Below, piece after piece: positions 1 to 13,170 of a stretch of 64,000 nt of DNA (position 1 is its first letter; every line of letters begins with the position of its first letter). A program made the translations under genes and the position numbers. Below the pieces are notes generated by a model. That model was not told the origin of the DNA and did no database searches. It was given only the letters and a program-made list of their open reading frames with translations. Source of the DNA: Spirometra erinaceieuropaei (taxonomy: Eukaryota; Platyhelminthes; Cestoda; Diphyllobothriidea; Diphyllobothriidae); assembly GCA_902702965.1 (NCBI GenBank), contig CACRXP010000002.1, forward strand, positions 4,895,531-4,959,530. The letters are read 5' to 3'.

Positions 1-356
1 AAAGCGAATTATTCTCATTTTTGATAATAAATTGGAAGAAGACACGACTTTTTACTGAATAAGTACAAAAATTAATATTTTTTGCATGCTTTTTATGTAA
101 TATAATCGAATTTTCAAAGATATCTAAAATTGATGAGAAAATTGCATGCCATTTAAGTAGTTATTTTTTGCGGTGTATGGTTCTTATATGCAATCAGAAA
201 TGAGTTCATTTAAAAGCCGGCATCCTGTGGTAACTGAACTATAATAGAATTATACTGCAGGCTGATCAGTTGTACAACCCCACTTAATTAATTTTTTGGG
301 AACGAGAAGGCATTTCAAAATCTCGGTTGGCATTTCATGAAGAAGCCTAGCTACTT
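1..356. mobile_element. MITE copy 1, right half (continues off the window)
   Basis: This is the right arm of the long-inverted-repeat MITE family that recurs in the window. It contains the family landmarks in right-arm order: a GCATGC-rich stretch, the AAGTAG block, AAAAGCCGGCATCCTG, a TGATCAGTTGTACAACCCC-like block, then a terminal CATTTCATGA. The expected tip is CCCACCTACTG followed by TA; here it is degraded to a CTAGCTACTTTA-like end. The left arm lies outside the window. The copy is non-coding and clearly old. Confidence 0.7.
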
Positions 357-364
357 TAAGTGAC

Positions 365-545
365 TGGCACGCCCGGATCCGTACCTAGGCGTGCCTTTGG
401 TTCAAAAAGAATACTCGACGAGGATTTTGACCAGCAGCAAAAGTAGATTAGAATGAGATTGATGTCAGGAGTCATTGGGCAAATATACACACGACCAGTA
501 TACCCGATGGAGGCGCCTGAGCTCCCACCGCCAGGGAAACAGGGG
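365..545 (+). repeat. Dispersed repeat family A, degenerate copy
   Basis: Several blocks here recur in the same order at 14.1-14.4 kb and 32.8 kb: a GGCACGCCCGG...TAGGCGTGCC segment, GGATTTTGACCAGCAGCAAAAG, and a stretch ending near TATACCCGATGGAGG. The other copies show that the GTGCC and GACCAGGATTTTAACCAACAAC blocks belong to one unit. No coding frame is evident. It may be part of the untranslated region of a retroelement; I cannot name the family. Confidence 0.5.
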
Positions 546-654
546 CCAGAGAGCAGCTAGCGCACATCCGGTTGCGAGAGACATGGTTTACTGACTATAG
601 CAAATGCGCATGACCTCTAAGCGAGGCAAAATATAGCGACCCACAGGCGACCAT

Positions 655-746
655 TAATGATGTAGAATATGATACCGACGCGGACAAGGAAGACCGGGAT
701 GGCAATTTTCGTCGGTGGTGGTCAGCCATACCAAACCCGAAGTTTT
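655..746 (-). repeat. tRNA-Arg-like SINE, head-less degenerate fragment
   Basis: Read on the minus strand this matches the body of the SINE seen at 5.2, 13.6-14.1 and 21.6-22.0 kb. It keeps the GGTATGGCTGACCACC-type block, a diverged form of the GAAATGGCCATTCC block, and the CTTGTC...CGTCGGTATC region. The tRNA-like head is missing, so the copy is 5'-truncated or eroded. Confidence 0.5.
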
Positions 747-756
747 AAACAGCCTG

Positions 757-2179
757 TAATCCAAATCTTGATTCTTTGGTAACTCACTGTGAAGTCGAAT
801 GCCGTACCGACTTAGAACCCTTCCTTGTTTCTGGAAAATCAGACAAACCTTCTACTGGCAATTAGTTTGGCTAAATGTTACCTCAGGCAAGTAATAAATT
901 GTGATTGTAAGTAGACTAAATCAGGGAAGATTTAGCCCTGTGCACCTTAGACTTTTGCCCCCACAAGGTAAGGCGATGCTCTCTGAATAAATCACACAGA
1001 CCAAAACTACAAACTAAACAATCTTTGTATGTAACAAAGACATCCACGAAAACTCCGTTACTGAAAATAACCAAGTTAGTTGTACGCCAAAGAGGACTCG
1101 TTATAGGCTGTTTTGCAAGATCAGACAGTTTGCACATACATTGTAGCCGTGTTTACAGACGTGCCCAAAACTATTCGCCAGTAGTCTACGCTGAAGCATC
1201 CGCTGCAAACTTCAATATCATTCTTTGCAGAATAAATATTTCATGAATCATGCAAATGCTCACATTAAATAAATATGTGTTACAAAATCGAATCCAGACA
1301 CTTATATTTTTCCACATTAACGGTATTTCAAACTGATTGTTCACACTTTCCACTAGTCAGTGAATTTAAGACGAGCTAGCATGACAATTCCGTAACATAT
1401 CAGTAAAACGGACGATAATATTCTTAGAAATAGTCCTAGTTTTGAAAAAAATCCAGATGTGAGGCCCATAAAAAGGACCAAGAATGCTAAACTAGATATC
1501 CTAGTGCAAAGCTATACTTCTACGTCAATCTGCTTTCTCTATGAGTTTTTATTGCTTTTCTTTATAGTGCACAAGAGCATATGTTTGTGTGTTAACTTTT
1601 CGAGGGTTAAAAGGGGACATGTTATTCACCTGTCCTTAGCGAAAGACCGCTGAGTGCAAATTATGTAGAATAGCTTTTGTTGGTTTTTCGTGTCATTTCC
1701 GACAGGGAGGTCGCTTTATTGTGATGAGTGCTAGCGCCTTTAGATATTGGCTGACGAGGGAGTCATTGATGGCGCTTATCTATGAAAGAACTCCTTAAAA
1801 TTAGGAAAGTAACTGCGGATGAATTTTGATAAGTTAGTCTCATTAACTTCTGGCCAGACCAACATACCCCAGGGAAGACTATCTTGAAACCCTTATCTAA
1901 CTCGATTGGATTATTTGCTTTGTCGCCCTACCAGCTGACCTTCAAACTAGCGTCCTTAATAATGGAAATATTTAACTTGACGCTGGACTGATGTAGTCCG
2001 AATGACAGACAAAACAGAACAGCGGGAACGTTGAATAGGTTAATTCTGCAAGCTCGAAGTGCATTCGCATTATTTTCGCTGGATGAAAATCTCTGCACAA
2101 AGTTTTATATAATAACAAAATATGTGATATTACGTCTCAAGCATTGCTTACATTTGTTCACACTCAACCGTTTGAAGCT
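757..2179. other. Unannotated AT-rich stretch
   Basis: I see no recognisable gene, RNA or complete repeat here. The open frames are short (under 75 codons), overlap on both strands and carry no domain signature. Confidence 0.5.
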
Positions 2180-3165
2180 TCGGAGATACCAAAATACGAG
2201 CTTTTGAAATGTTAGCCAAAAGTATAAAGGGCATTTCATAGTTAGAGGTGTTACTTAAATTAGGCTCTACAACCGATTATCTTGAAACACAATTCTTAGA
2301 TATTTCAGCCACGCCACGATGCCGGCTATTGGAATTACTTATTCTCGGCGGCCTACAAAAACAGCATTTGCGATAGACTGACTACTTAAGAAATATTGAT
2401 CTTCATCATTAATTTTCAGTGCCCTTTAACTTAAGATAGATTATATAAAAAATGGATAAAAAATATGCTCTCGTGCATTGTCGTCGTGAATCATCGTTTC
2501 TTTTATAAATTATATTCTTAGCGGATAAGTACTTTTCAGACTAAGAAAGGTTTTTAATTCTCAAATAACTTTGATCCCAAATCGTCGTTGTACCTGCGTT
2601 TAGGGTTCACGGAGCTATGCGCATTTTAATGTGGAAAAAATCATTCATTTCTCTTTGCTGTTAAGAAGATACCACATAAACCACATCCGCTTTTGCAATT
2701 AATGTTGACAACGTTATATAGTTCATCAGGAACATTAATAAACGGCCAGCTACAGCTCTATTTTAACAGACAAGTAATGGTCTTTAAGCCTAATAAAAAA
2801 GCTTTTTAAAACCTAATTTGTATATTGTCTTCGAGCACAAAATTTGTCGGACGTGTTTTTCTAAAAAATCAATACAAGAAAGCATATTTTGGCCATATTT
2901 TCTGTAAAATAAATTTGGGTCAGTTAGATCACAATGCAGTGGTAGAAGAAATTAGTATTTTCTACGCCGTCATTTTCTCACAAACTAGTTTTCTTAGGTG
3001 GCCCAAAGGAATTTGACTCAAAATCTAGCATCCTACTCTGACAGAAAAAGCTTGGGGCCGCGTTGTTACAAAAATAATATTGAACCGTCATTCCAGTAAT
3101 CCTTCCTTACTGAGAACAATTTTCGGAATTCAGCCAACATTTGAGTATATCGATCACTGGCCGTA
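2180..3165. mobile_element. MITE copy 2, degenerate but with both arms
   Basis: The left arm runs from about 2.18 kb, with GAAATGTTAGCCAAAAGTA, then TACAACCGATTATCTTG, then ATGCCGGCTATTGG. The interior has the family GTACCTGCGTTTAGGGTTC block. The right arm runs to about 3,165, with GTCATTCCAGTAATCCTTCC and CAGCCAACATTTGAG. Block order and total length of about 985 bp match the full-length copies. The ends follow the CAGTGCGTGACC subfamily. Both tips are eroded, so the ends are approximate. Confidence 0.6.
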
Positions 3166-4525
3166 TACGAATTAACGAATGGATAAAATAGAAGCAAGGT
3201 TCCGAATTAAGACTCATTTACAGCAAACTTATGCACAGTGAAGTTTGTTACACATTTTTGTTGGACAACCATGCAGGATATCGCAGGACACGTAGGATGT
3301 TCGCAACCGACTAACGTGCAATTACAGTAAAATATAAACCCACCGTGCTTCCGTCTATTTATAGTGCGCATATGTAAGTCAAAAATCTAATCACCCGTAA
3401 GATGCAAGAGATCACGTCATTTGCCATTTTACGCCATTTTTGTCGGCTTGCCTGAAAGGAGATTTCACCATTCTCTCAACGTCGTTACAGACTAAACCTA
3501 ATTCCTACGGCGATGGCAAATCACGCCAATGCAGATTATATAAAGTGTCTACACACTACCTGTATATAACTATCTAAAATCGTTGTTTAGCCAAGGTCTG
3601 CAGGGTAAAAGCATAAACCGTTTTTCATCAAATTATGTAACACTCTCACTTATTCATCATGCTTATTTTTGACAAATCGACTACATGGCCGTACTAGGTG
3701 TGACTTTTCTGTGTTGAAAAAGTTATGTTTGTGACTCGGTTGCTGTTTCTATCAAATATGTGAACAAAAACTTAATATTCTTCAACGATTATTCGATGAT
3801 TAGTTTTTGGCATTACACTTGGCTCAATGTTTTTAATGTCTTGGCTTTTGCAAGATTAATTGTTTAACTAAGCTTCTAACCACCTCTCTAAATTTTACCA
3901 TAAGACACGTCTTTAGCCTAAAATGCTTGGACTTCCCCACACAACCTATAAGCCGATCGTTTTGCCTATATTGGCTGTTAATACTCTACGAATAGACGTT
4001 TGCGGATGGTGCTTAGAGAACCTAAGCAATCTTTACCCTTTCAAGAGGGAATGAAATGCATTTAAATTGCAAAATGTCATTACCGCACGTAACATTTAAG
4101 ACCATAGAAATGGGCAAAGGGAAACAGATGAAAGTGTTTCCAGTCAAACACTGAGTTTATCAAAGAAAGTTTTTGATGCCAGTAAATGATATGGCAAATA
4201 ATCCACTCAACTTGATGACTTCAAATTCCCTTTCTTAAGAGAAAGGGTGGGTAATTATTTCAATCTTTATGCGATTACCTGGCGGCAGGCACAGCGGTTA
4301 GATGGCCCACCCAGGGGCACATAGTTTTCGACGGCAGTGAAAAACTGGAGCATCATGACCAGGTCTTGAATTTGAGAAGCGTAATGTATAAATTAAAATT
4401 GGGAGTCACAGACGAATTTTAATCGTCTGCCTTTATTCTTCTCATCCAGAAATTACAAAGGCCAACCCGAGGATAATAAGAATAAACTGTTCGCCCCCTC
4501 AAATTATCACATCTCACTCCACGTG
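3166..4525. other. Unannotated AT-rich stretch
   Basis: No gene or classified repeat is recognised. A short local palindrome (CCCTTTCT-TAAG-AGAAAGGG) lies near 4,230. Nothing around it suggests a gene or terminator. Confidence 0.45.
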
Positions 4526-4607
4526 ACCTTTGTCTGAGTCTTGATATGGAGACTTAAACTACCCAACGGACCTTGGGTTTGAAAATTAGCTTGAGTCAGA
4601 CAAAGGT
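4526..4607. repeat. 15-bp inverted repeat with a ~52-nt spacer
   Basis: ACCTTTGTCTGAGTC at 4526-4540 is matched by the reverse complement of GAGTCAGACAAAGGT at 4593-4607, with 14 of 15 positions paired. The spacer is about 52 nt. It could be the remains of a small foldback element or chance. No TA duplication was identified. Confidence 0.5.
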
Positions 4608-5186
4608 TATGGGTTAACCAAAGGCAAGAAAATCGGAACCCTTGAGCACACACTAACGTTTGCTTCTATTCCAAAAAATCCTAAACCCACGATCCCTAAT
4701 CCACTGTCGCGTCAAGATGGACGATATAGTTACAGAAGAGGTTAGTGAGTCCAGGGCATGAAGTTAAATGGTCGTTACATGACCTTTAGGGTCAAAACTG
4801 AAATTTCCACGAAAATCCAAGTTGACGTTAATCAATTACTATGCAATAGGCATGTAATGCCCATTCTACAAACGTGCACTACTATAAGCAGCACACTTGT
4901 ATATGACAGATGGTTATATCGTATGCCTGACATAGGCATCAGTTAGAAGTCCAGGCACGTGTTTCGCCAATGCGTTTGCGGTTAGATGACGCTAATAAGA
5001 GGGGTTTGGTTCTTCCATGGGTCTCTTAGTGTTCCCTTTGCGATTTCTGGTATGCCAGCTCCAGAGAATAATCGCCGGAGTAGTTAGCATCTAACTTTTT
5101 AACTAGTACCTATGCGGGAGTAGGGTGTAGCATTCTGTCAAAAGCAATTGTGCTTCCAGTAGTGCTGCTTGTTTTTAGAATAGACA

Positions 5187-5380
5187 GTGGTAGATGGGCG
5201 CTCACCGATCGTTCTTATGGAGCTCAGAGGTTAGAGTCGTTGGACTTCTAACTGAAGGTTTGCGAGTTCGGGCCCATGTGTCCCACACCTCGAACTTGCA
5301 TATGACTGGCTGACGACGGCTAAAAGCCAGAAATGGCCACTCCATTGTCCATTATCCTCCTCGGTAACAGCATTCTGTTA
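5187..5380 (+). repeat. tRNA-Arg(UCU)-like SINE, monomer
   Basis: The unit begins with a short leader, GGGCGCTCACCGATCG, followed by a tRNA-like head. The head has an A-box-like GCTCAGAGGTTAGAG, the anticodon-arm sequence GGACTTCTAACT (anticodon position TCT, as in tRNA-Arg), and a B-box-like TTTGCGAGTTCGGGCCC. A tRNA-unrelated body follows, with GACTGGCTGACGACGGC and CCAGAAATGGCCA. It is flanked by AGAATAGACA (5177-5186) and AGACTAGACA (5381-5390), 9 of 10 matching, which looks like a target-site duplication. This is the only copy here that is a simple monomer. Confidence 0.7.
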
Positions 5381-5390
5381 AGACTAGACA

Positions 5391-8300
5391 TCATGCGGTT
5401 ACTCCATAGTAGTTGATATCTTTCGAATCGCATCTTAATTAACATTTTGCGTCCGACGCTGTGAGACACGCTCTGTGCTCTTGGAATTATTAGCTTAATT
5501 GTCCTCCGTAGTTTAATTACCTGACATTGCGTACGGAAATGCTAGGCGACCCATCATAGAGTGAAACGCCTCGCAGCTGCGTTAGGTAGCAGCAGAAACA
5601 CTGGCAAAACGCGTGCCCTGGTTTCTGACTAGTACCTGCGTCGGGCGCACATTATAACCGTCCGTAATCATAGATAAGTGGTTCAAGTTCCTTACTCTTT
5701 AGGGGACATGCTGCCTACAAAGCCATCCTTTCGTTAACATCTCTCGAGTTAAGTATTTAGACGCTTCATCGCTTAGCTTGTCAGTTTGCGGAATTGGAAT
5801 ATGTTAGGTGGACGATAACTGCTTTTATATATTCATATTCTTTAAAATACTAGTAATACTCTTAAGGGTTCGTCGGTATCAACAAAAACTTTACAAGAAT
5901 ACCAACAAGGTGTGCCTCTACAAAGTGGTTCTTTCAACTAATATTTACTGGAATGAAGGCTTGTAATGACCTAGATGGGCACATCGGTCTACAAGTACGC
6001 GCATAGTTTTTAATGTTGTTTGTTATTTTTGTCTAACAAATATCTGAAATACAACACATAAGAAAAACAAATCATGTCACGTTCTTCTCTTTTAAATGCT
6101 ACTGGCGATTTGAGGCATCAATCAATAAGACGCGTGCAAATTAACATCGTATGCTTAGTTATCATATACTAAAAAACATAATCAGAGTGTTCTCTGAAAT
6201 AGCACGTTGCAGTAAGCAAATATTTTCTGAAGGCCGGCCCCAAATGCACTGCACACAAATAGTTATAAAGTGACAAAATGAAAATCTAGATTGCGACCAC
6301 GTAAACAACTGTTCTTTCCGCTGGAAGGCAATTTTGTTAGCTAGAAAAAGCCTGGCAGAGTCGGATACCAACAACTGCAAACTGCCGCAGGGCACAAACG
6401 ACAACTTTATCCGACGAAAATTGACTCTGTTCATCCCAGCCGGCCTACATAGCCCAGGCCGTTTTAGAGGAAGATAATCTAAACAAGAAATATTCAAAAT
6501 GTTGTTGACACTATAAAAGGCAAAAGCCGAAGTCTTGCGCAATGGGAGTAAACAAACTCAATCGACTAGCCTAGTTATTTGGTTGGAAAATCGAAAGTTC
6601 GTTTTACGTGGTGTTCTTTCAATTGTCGGCGGCTTATTTTTAACAAAAACAAGCAATCCTTCATTTTATGAGTGCAATTTTGAATAAATAGCTCGCAATT
6701 GTGAGTTATATATAGACTTTTACTAAAAAAACGCAAATAAATGGCCTTTATAGGCTCACAACGAGCTTAGTGCACGACGGAAAAGTTGGCATGAGACCTT
6801 TTTCGGCCAGGGAAAAGTGCAGCTTTAATTGAACAGATCACGCGAGTTAGATGAAGGACTTCGCCAAAATTTAAAAAACATTTTGGCCACTAGCAATGAA
6901 TTCAGCAAATGATCTCCATTTAGTTTTGGAGCCCTCAAACGGCTCTTCTCTAAAACATATTGATGGACATTCCCTCTTTGTGATATAATTCTTTAGTCTT
7001 TATTTAAACACAACGAGACTCAGGGCTTTTCAAACATTCACAGAGATCTATTAGTTTTTTAATTTGCCCCAGATCTCTTACCAGTTTACTTCTAGCAGAC
7101 TTCCATTAAATAAAACGTCAGAATTATGACCGGAAAGTTCGGAAAGAAGACTGGCCTCAATGCATTTGGAAACTTTTGCCCCACCACTAGGCGCCCCAAC
7201 GCTTGCTTTTCCATTTATTGCCAGTTCGATCATGTCTCCGTGGAAATGTCCATTTTATCGACTAAGCCCTAGCTTTGCTCCTATAAATAGCGTGTCTTGT
7301 AAAAACATAATTTTGTCTTGCTCAAACAAAACTTGTTAAGGCGGCATATCTCCGCAAATGGAATCATACAGCTTCTTCCGAAACAAAGAAATCTGGAATC
7401 TATTGGATAGGGGATTTTTTACGTGCAGTATTGTTTCAGGTAACTATAATAGACGGCATGTATAGTATAAAGCACCTAGACAAAGATGAAATAGCTAGTA
7501 TATGATAACTGGCTGAAGTGTCAGCTCAAAGGGTCTTTATTATGGGGAATATGGAAGATTTTATGTCAGAAAACAGTACTTGCGGTTAGCATCGTTTTTT
7601 TGTCCAAATTTTAAAAAGCACCGCTGAAGATCATCGTATATTTACTAAGACTTAAGAGAAATATCATCTCTCTTGAAAAAAAGGCAAGAAATCATTTCAA
7701 GCGTTTGAAAGCGGTGACTTTGACATAGGAGATATTGAATCTTTTAGGAATGTTTATTCGACAGCAGTCCATTTAAAACACCTCAAAGTCTGTCAGAAAC
7801 GTCAGAAGCTGATGGCTCCACTGCTGGCAACGGTTTACATGCGCTCGATGTAGCGAGATACAAAATGGGCATCGCATGGATAGAATAAAAGAGAACAAGG
7901 AAGAACTAAAGCCCCTATAAAGTATTGCTTTCAAAACACTCTCTTTTGCATCGAATTGCGAACGATGATGAAAGTGAATCTGTTACCGTAATTCCAAACG
8001 CATGAACCCCAAAAAGACACCCGGCCAATCATCAAGCGTCAAAGAGGAACATTCATGAAGGCAAATTTTTGCCATGTGTGTGGTTTACTGTATGTTAATA
8101 ACGTCGTCTGAATAAGAAGCTGCTGAAAAGTATGATCAGTGATTAATGCGTATGTATCGAGAGCTGAGTAAAAGACAGAATGTGATGAAAACGAGTTTGT
8201 GACGCAAAAGCGCCATGTTAGATGACGTGACAGGCGAAGGAAACCTTGTTAAAAATTTTGAGGGACGTCCTACCCTACCTGTAGAAATTATCACACACTG

Positions 8301-11300
8301 CTCCATCAGGCAGTCATTTGTTTCGGCTGATTTACTACAGTCTTGCGGGCAGCGTTTTGGTTACCATTAAGTAGTCAAAGATTGGCTCGATCATGAGGTC
8401 GTTGCATAAAACAAACAGGGTGTCTGCGAAGGAATCGACTTGTTGCCAGAAGGATGGTGGGCGATAAAAGCTGTCCAAAAACGGTACTCAGAATTAAATA
8501 CAGTCTATTGCTCATTAAAAATAAACGTTGATTACTGTCATAAAACAACAAAAAATTTCAACCTCGAGATATACATTTAGCGCGTTACTTATCTGGTGAA
8601 AATTCTATACATTTTCGAATGGCTGCTATTCCCTCGCAAACCAACACTAGCGCGTGGAGCAGGTATCTGCCTTAATAAAAAAACAGAAGGAGAAGTAAAA
8701 ACATGAAAAGCTTGTTAAAAGCAATGTCGCCTCGTTCAAAATATCAATTTTCTAGGAAAGCAAAAAATCCCGAAAACGTCAAGATTGGTGCTAGTCTTAT
8801 TAACCTCCGCTTTCGACGTCTGAAGAGCCTGCTTAGACAAAGCATTGCATATTTATGACAGCATAAATAGAACAAATTCTAAAAATAATCTTTAATGAAG
8901 TCTACATCTAATTATCCTATAAGCATTAGCGTAATTCCAGGTATGGCCCTTTGGCCAACAGCCTGCTTTTAGCGGATAATTCCCAAAAGGATTTTTAGAT
9001 GCTGAGCGGCATTTTCTGCGCTTTTGTGTTATTTAGAATGAGGTTCATTAAGGCAAACAAGATTATGCTTAATTTCGCCGACACGGATGTCAGAAGGATT
9101 AGAATTTTCACAAGGCTATATGTTGTCAGACTTATACTTTTTGCATAGAACTAACAGTTGTAATTTGAGCATACCATCTTACGTACATAACGAGAAATAT
9201 TCTTCCGTGAAGTTAATTTGCATCTTTTATTTACTCTGCATCACGTAAAATTCCGAATCGGCTCTGAAATATCGCAAAATACTTTAGAGTTTTCATAGTG
9301 TACAGTCAGTTGTCCATAAGGCCAGTTTCTATATTGTGTTAGTGCAACCATTGAGAATAGGATATACTTGAAGACATTTACAAGAGTAGCGAGTGATTGG
9401 ATGTTCATTTCATGCAAAAGTTCGTTTGGGTCACATTAAAAGACTCACCCAAACCTGCAACCTCATAAATAAATAAAAAGGACGCCCATAAAAAGTTGGC
9501 AAAAATGACTTTGATCAGATAGAATCCTTTCTTTAATACGTTATCTTTTAACGAAGTGCTCTTATACTTCATTACATTGGCGGATGTATGTACATATTGC
9601 ATTTGTGCACGGTAAACACAAGACAAAATCACATTTGGACTATTTGTTCTAATCTTGTTAAGAAAAATATTTCTCTGCCGCAAATGCGTGTCCGTCCAAA
9701 CTGCGTTCACTTTCGCTATCTTTAATCACTTTACACTGAGTTCTGAGATTATCAATACAGGGCAGAGTGCCAAATAAATACTGATACTTTGCTGCAACTA
9801 GCAATGTTTTGTCGATTCTACTTCTAAATTACGTATGCACAGAAGCAGGTCCGTAAGAAGGGTAATGTGATGTATGTCAAAAATTGAAAATGATGGCAGT
9901 AATTTTGGACAAAATCATAGAATCTCCCAAGTGGAAAACTGCTTCGGTCCATTTAAACAAGGCTACCTTTTATGCACTGTTACTGCACCTTAGAGCACTA
10001 CATCGCACAGAACTGCTAATATGACTTCGAAAAATCAGTAAAATGTCTTGTTCTCCTGAAACAATTAGTGTGTTTTAACAAAATGATTCCCATAGTTAAC
10101 ATTGGACCGAACTCGAATTTCAAGTACGGCAAGATCTGCTTAGTAAAACTCTTAAGAATAAATTACTTTCCTGTCAAAGGTTAACACGCTCAGCCGCGCA
10201 ACAAAGGCCTAAGACGTGTTATTTCATCGTCATTTCAGCTCAATGTTATGAATATTGTGCCCCATAAAATGACGTGAAGACATTTTCTGCATGATAAAAG
10301 GGTAGACGAGCGAAAGGAATGCGGAGGGTTTAAGTTGTCCGAATATGCTAGCATCAATTTCTGTCCGTGGATTTCATTAGATAGGTCCCGTACTTTCTAA
10401 GAAGTGTTTCGTTTGGTTTTGTTTGTTGTGGCTGATGTAAGCACGTCAGAATGGTTGCCCGGAACAGAAGATCATATGCTATTTGTCTAGGGTTCCCACC
10501 TTTGATTGCTCTCTACTAAAAGCCCCAAAAGTCCCGGGTTGGTTGACATATCTTATCATTTTAATTGAGAAAGCAGTAAGTGTCACAAAATAGTTGATAA
10601 ATTATAGCTTAGACGTGTAGGGTTTCAGTTATTTACTTCTCGTAAGCCCATCAGACCGTTCAATACGAGTTGAAATATGCAAACATATTATGCAAAAAGG
10701 CAATTATAGTAAAATTGGAAAGTTTAAGATAGCGAAATATCGAAGAGATAAAAACATACGGCATTGATTGTTAAGTATTTACAAGTAAGGAATAATAAAA
10801 ATCACCATCCGGGGGCCTAGGAGATGTAACATAAACCATGGTAATCACTGTGCCAGTTTTGTGTCTTTAAACAAGTCAAATCACAATTTGCTGATTACCA
10901 ATTGTTTGGCCTTAGTTCATGAAAAGCAAATGAGTAAAACAAAGGGCGTGGCGCAACTTTTAAATAGTTTGCCATGGTTTTGTCCTGCTGATCAAGAGAA
11001 GATCCCATATTTTCTGATGTAGAGGTCGGGTTTTTCAACATTTTCATTTGAGGAAAGTGTAGTTGAGGATGGTTATATATAGTTGCAAGAAGAAATCTAA
11101 AGGTTCGAATTTATGTCACATTCGATCGTATTTAAGTACTAATTTTTAGCAGACAATGATTTAAATCTTTTACTGTGACTTATTACCAGTCATTTCTTAA
11201 AGCCTTTTGCATTCCGTAAATCCACCTTCACAGGTCTTTACTCTTGCTGTGCGTTTAAGCACAAAATAAGTCGAACGTAAGTCTTTAGATGTTTTGGACA

Positions 11301-13170
11301 ACCCTGAATAGTAGCAAGGCAGTAATTTATGCAAAGGAGTAAAAATAAAGGAATTTTGTATTAGTGCAAGCCTCTTTGAATAGATGCATGATATCTTGAG
11401 TTATATATGGTTAGCTGATCATGGAGCATATAATCGCAGAGGCCTCTGCGTGTTCGCTTTCTCAAATATGGCGATAATAAGTTGCATTACGATCGATTCT
11501 ATGCAAGCCGCCTGCTCTAAGACCCTTGAAACACCGTCGCCATGCCATAAAACATTTGCACGTTTTAGCCTCAGTAAGCACGAACTGAAAGCACCACTTG
11601 GAATTCGTCATTTGTGGAAGCCCAAGAAGTCTGTCTTTCCAAATCAAAATCTTAAGCAGAACCTATATTTTGCGGCTTCTTTGGAATGCTGGTCTCTTGT
11701 TTATATTAACACTTAATTTCCCCTATAAACTGTCATTAATAATTAAACAAACCTTTCTTCTGTGGTATAGGAATTAATCCTTGGAGCTTTGGATAAGTTA
11801 GAGGATGAGCGTATTTCCTATTATATGATGTCTTTGTGTAGCTGAAGTTGTAACAGAAAATCAATTGTGTCAATATTTCTCATTTACATCTATTTTGTTG
11901 TCACCGATTATTCTATTAAATCGTTTGACTCGCAGTCAAAGGCAATGATTTATTTTTCTGATAATCAATTTAATGGTGCCGAAATTTCCAAAAACACTTA
12001 GCACAACTTATTTAATTAGAATTTTTGCGCATCACTGAAAACGTCGACTTCAGTCGTCTTTGGGCATTTAATTAAATTAAAGTATTTTAACCAGATTTTT
12101 TCGATAGCATGAAATATAGAATTATCGTCTGCAAGCCTATGGGAAGTAGGCAGTCTTCCTTTTACTGCCTCTGCTTTGTGGTTTATCAGTTTGCTGGATA
12201 CGCGATCTCGACCAAACTGGAAACAGTAAACAGCAGCGACACCTAACTCTAAACTAAAACAACCTTCTTTCTTTATTTGCATCCATATTGTATGTGTCAT
12301 CAAGTACTGATGAACGATAAGAACAAATATGGTGGTGGCGTCTGATAGTACAAAACTCTTTCGACATCAAAACACATTGCGTCCGAGGACGTCCCCCCCC
12401 CTCAAACTCTAGTAGTCTACTTAACTTACAATAGTCCAAAAGATCACGAGATAAACTCCGCATCAACCGTGCATTCCTGCGTGTAATCAGTCAACAAACT
12501 AGGAGGGTTGGTTCTGCAGAGCCCATTATGTACGCGCATTGGCCAACGGACATATCCTTGATGTTTTAAAGCTGAGTCCAAATGGTTTGACGACCGATGC
12601 AGATGCAAACGTTATGCTGCTTAATGGATTCGTCGTTTGGTTAAAGGGAGAAAAGACGGCATCCGAAGAAAAAGGAAATGAGCTTAAAACTGGCAACCTT
12701 GACTTCACGGTTTTTCCTATGCTCGACTGCCTCCGCGTTAGCATTTGCATTTTGGTACGAACTCCTGCATCTCTTAGAAAGCATGATTTCTGGATGCAGA
12801 ATTAATGCGCCAGGTTTCAGGTAGAAATCGACCTTTTCGAACTGGCAGTTCAGTGAAACGCTTTCGACTGTTTAAACTAAAATTGTCGAGCAAGTTAAGT
12901 CGATATTGACTGCTGTCGTTAACTCCAACTAAAAATCTAAATCATTGATGCACAGAAGGACTTGAAGGTAACAATCGAAACTCACCAATTTTCGAATGGA
13001 TGTTGGCGAACGAAGCATGATAGAAAAGCTTTCATTGACACTTACTAAGGAATAAACAGCCTCTAAAGTGAACAAATGCAGAATTTATAGGCCGCGCAGA
13101 GATGTGTCTGGTATTGGGTTGACAGGTCATTAACTAACCGAGAGGTTACAAACCATAGATGCATAACCAC
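5391..13170. other. Long unannotated AT-rich stretch
   Basis: This is nearly 8 kb with no gene, tRNA or classified repeat that I can support. The longest open frame (minus strand, 6162-6542, 126 codons) starts at TTG and has no recognisable domain. A pair of overlapping frames around 12.54-12.80 kb has balanced composition on both strands but no family resemblance or obvious splice context. The stretch is probably intergenic or intronic, with repeats too old to recognise by eye. A C-run lies near 12.39 kb. Confidence 0.45.

Noticed and set aside
6162..6542. 126-codon open frame on the minus strand
   Set aside because: It starts at TTG, has no recognisable domain, and sits in AT-rich DNA without splice or promoter context. 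A frame of this length is not strong evidence in 64 kb.
12526..12805. Overlapping frames on both strands around 12.5-12.8 kb as a possible exon
   Set aside because: Neither translation matches a family I know, starts are not ATG on the plus strand, and there are no clear splice signals. Kept only as a remark.
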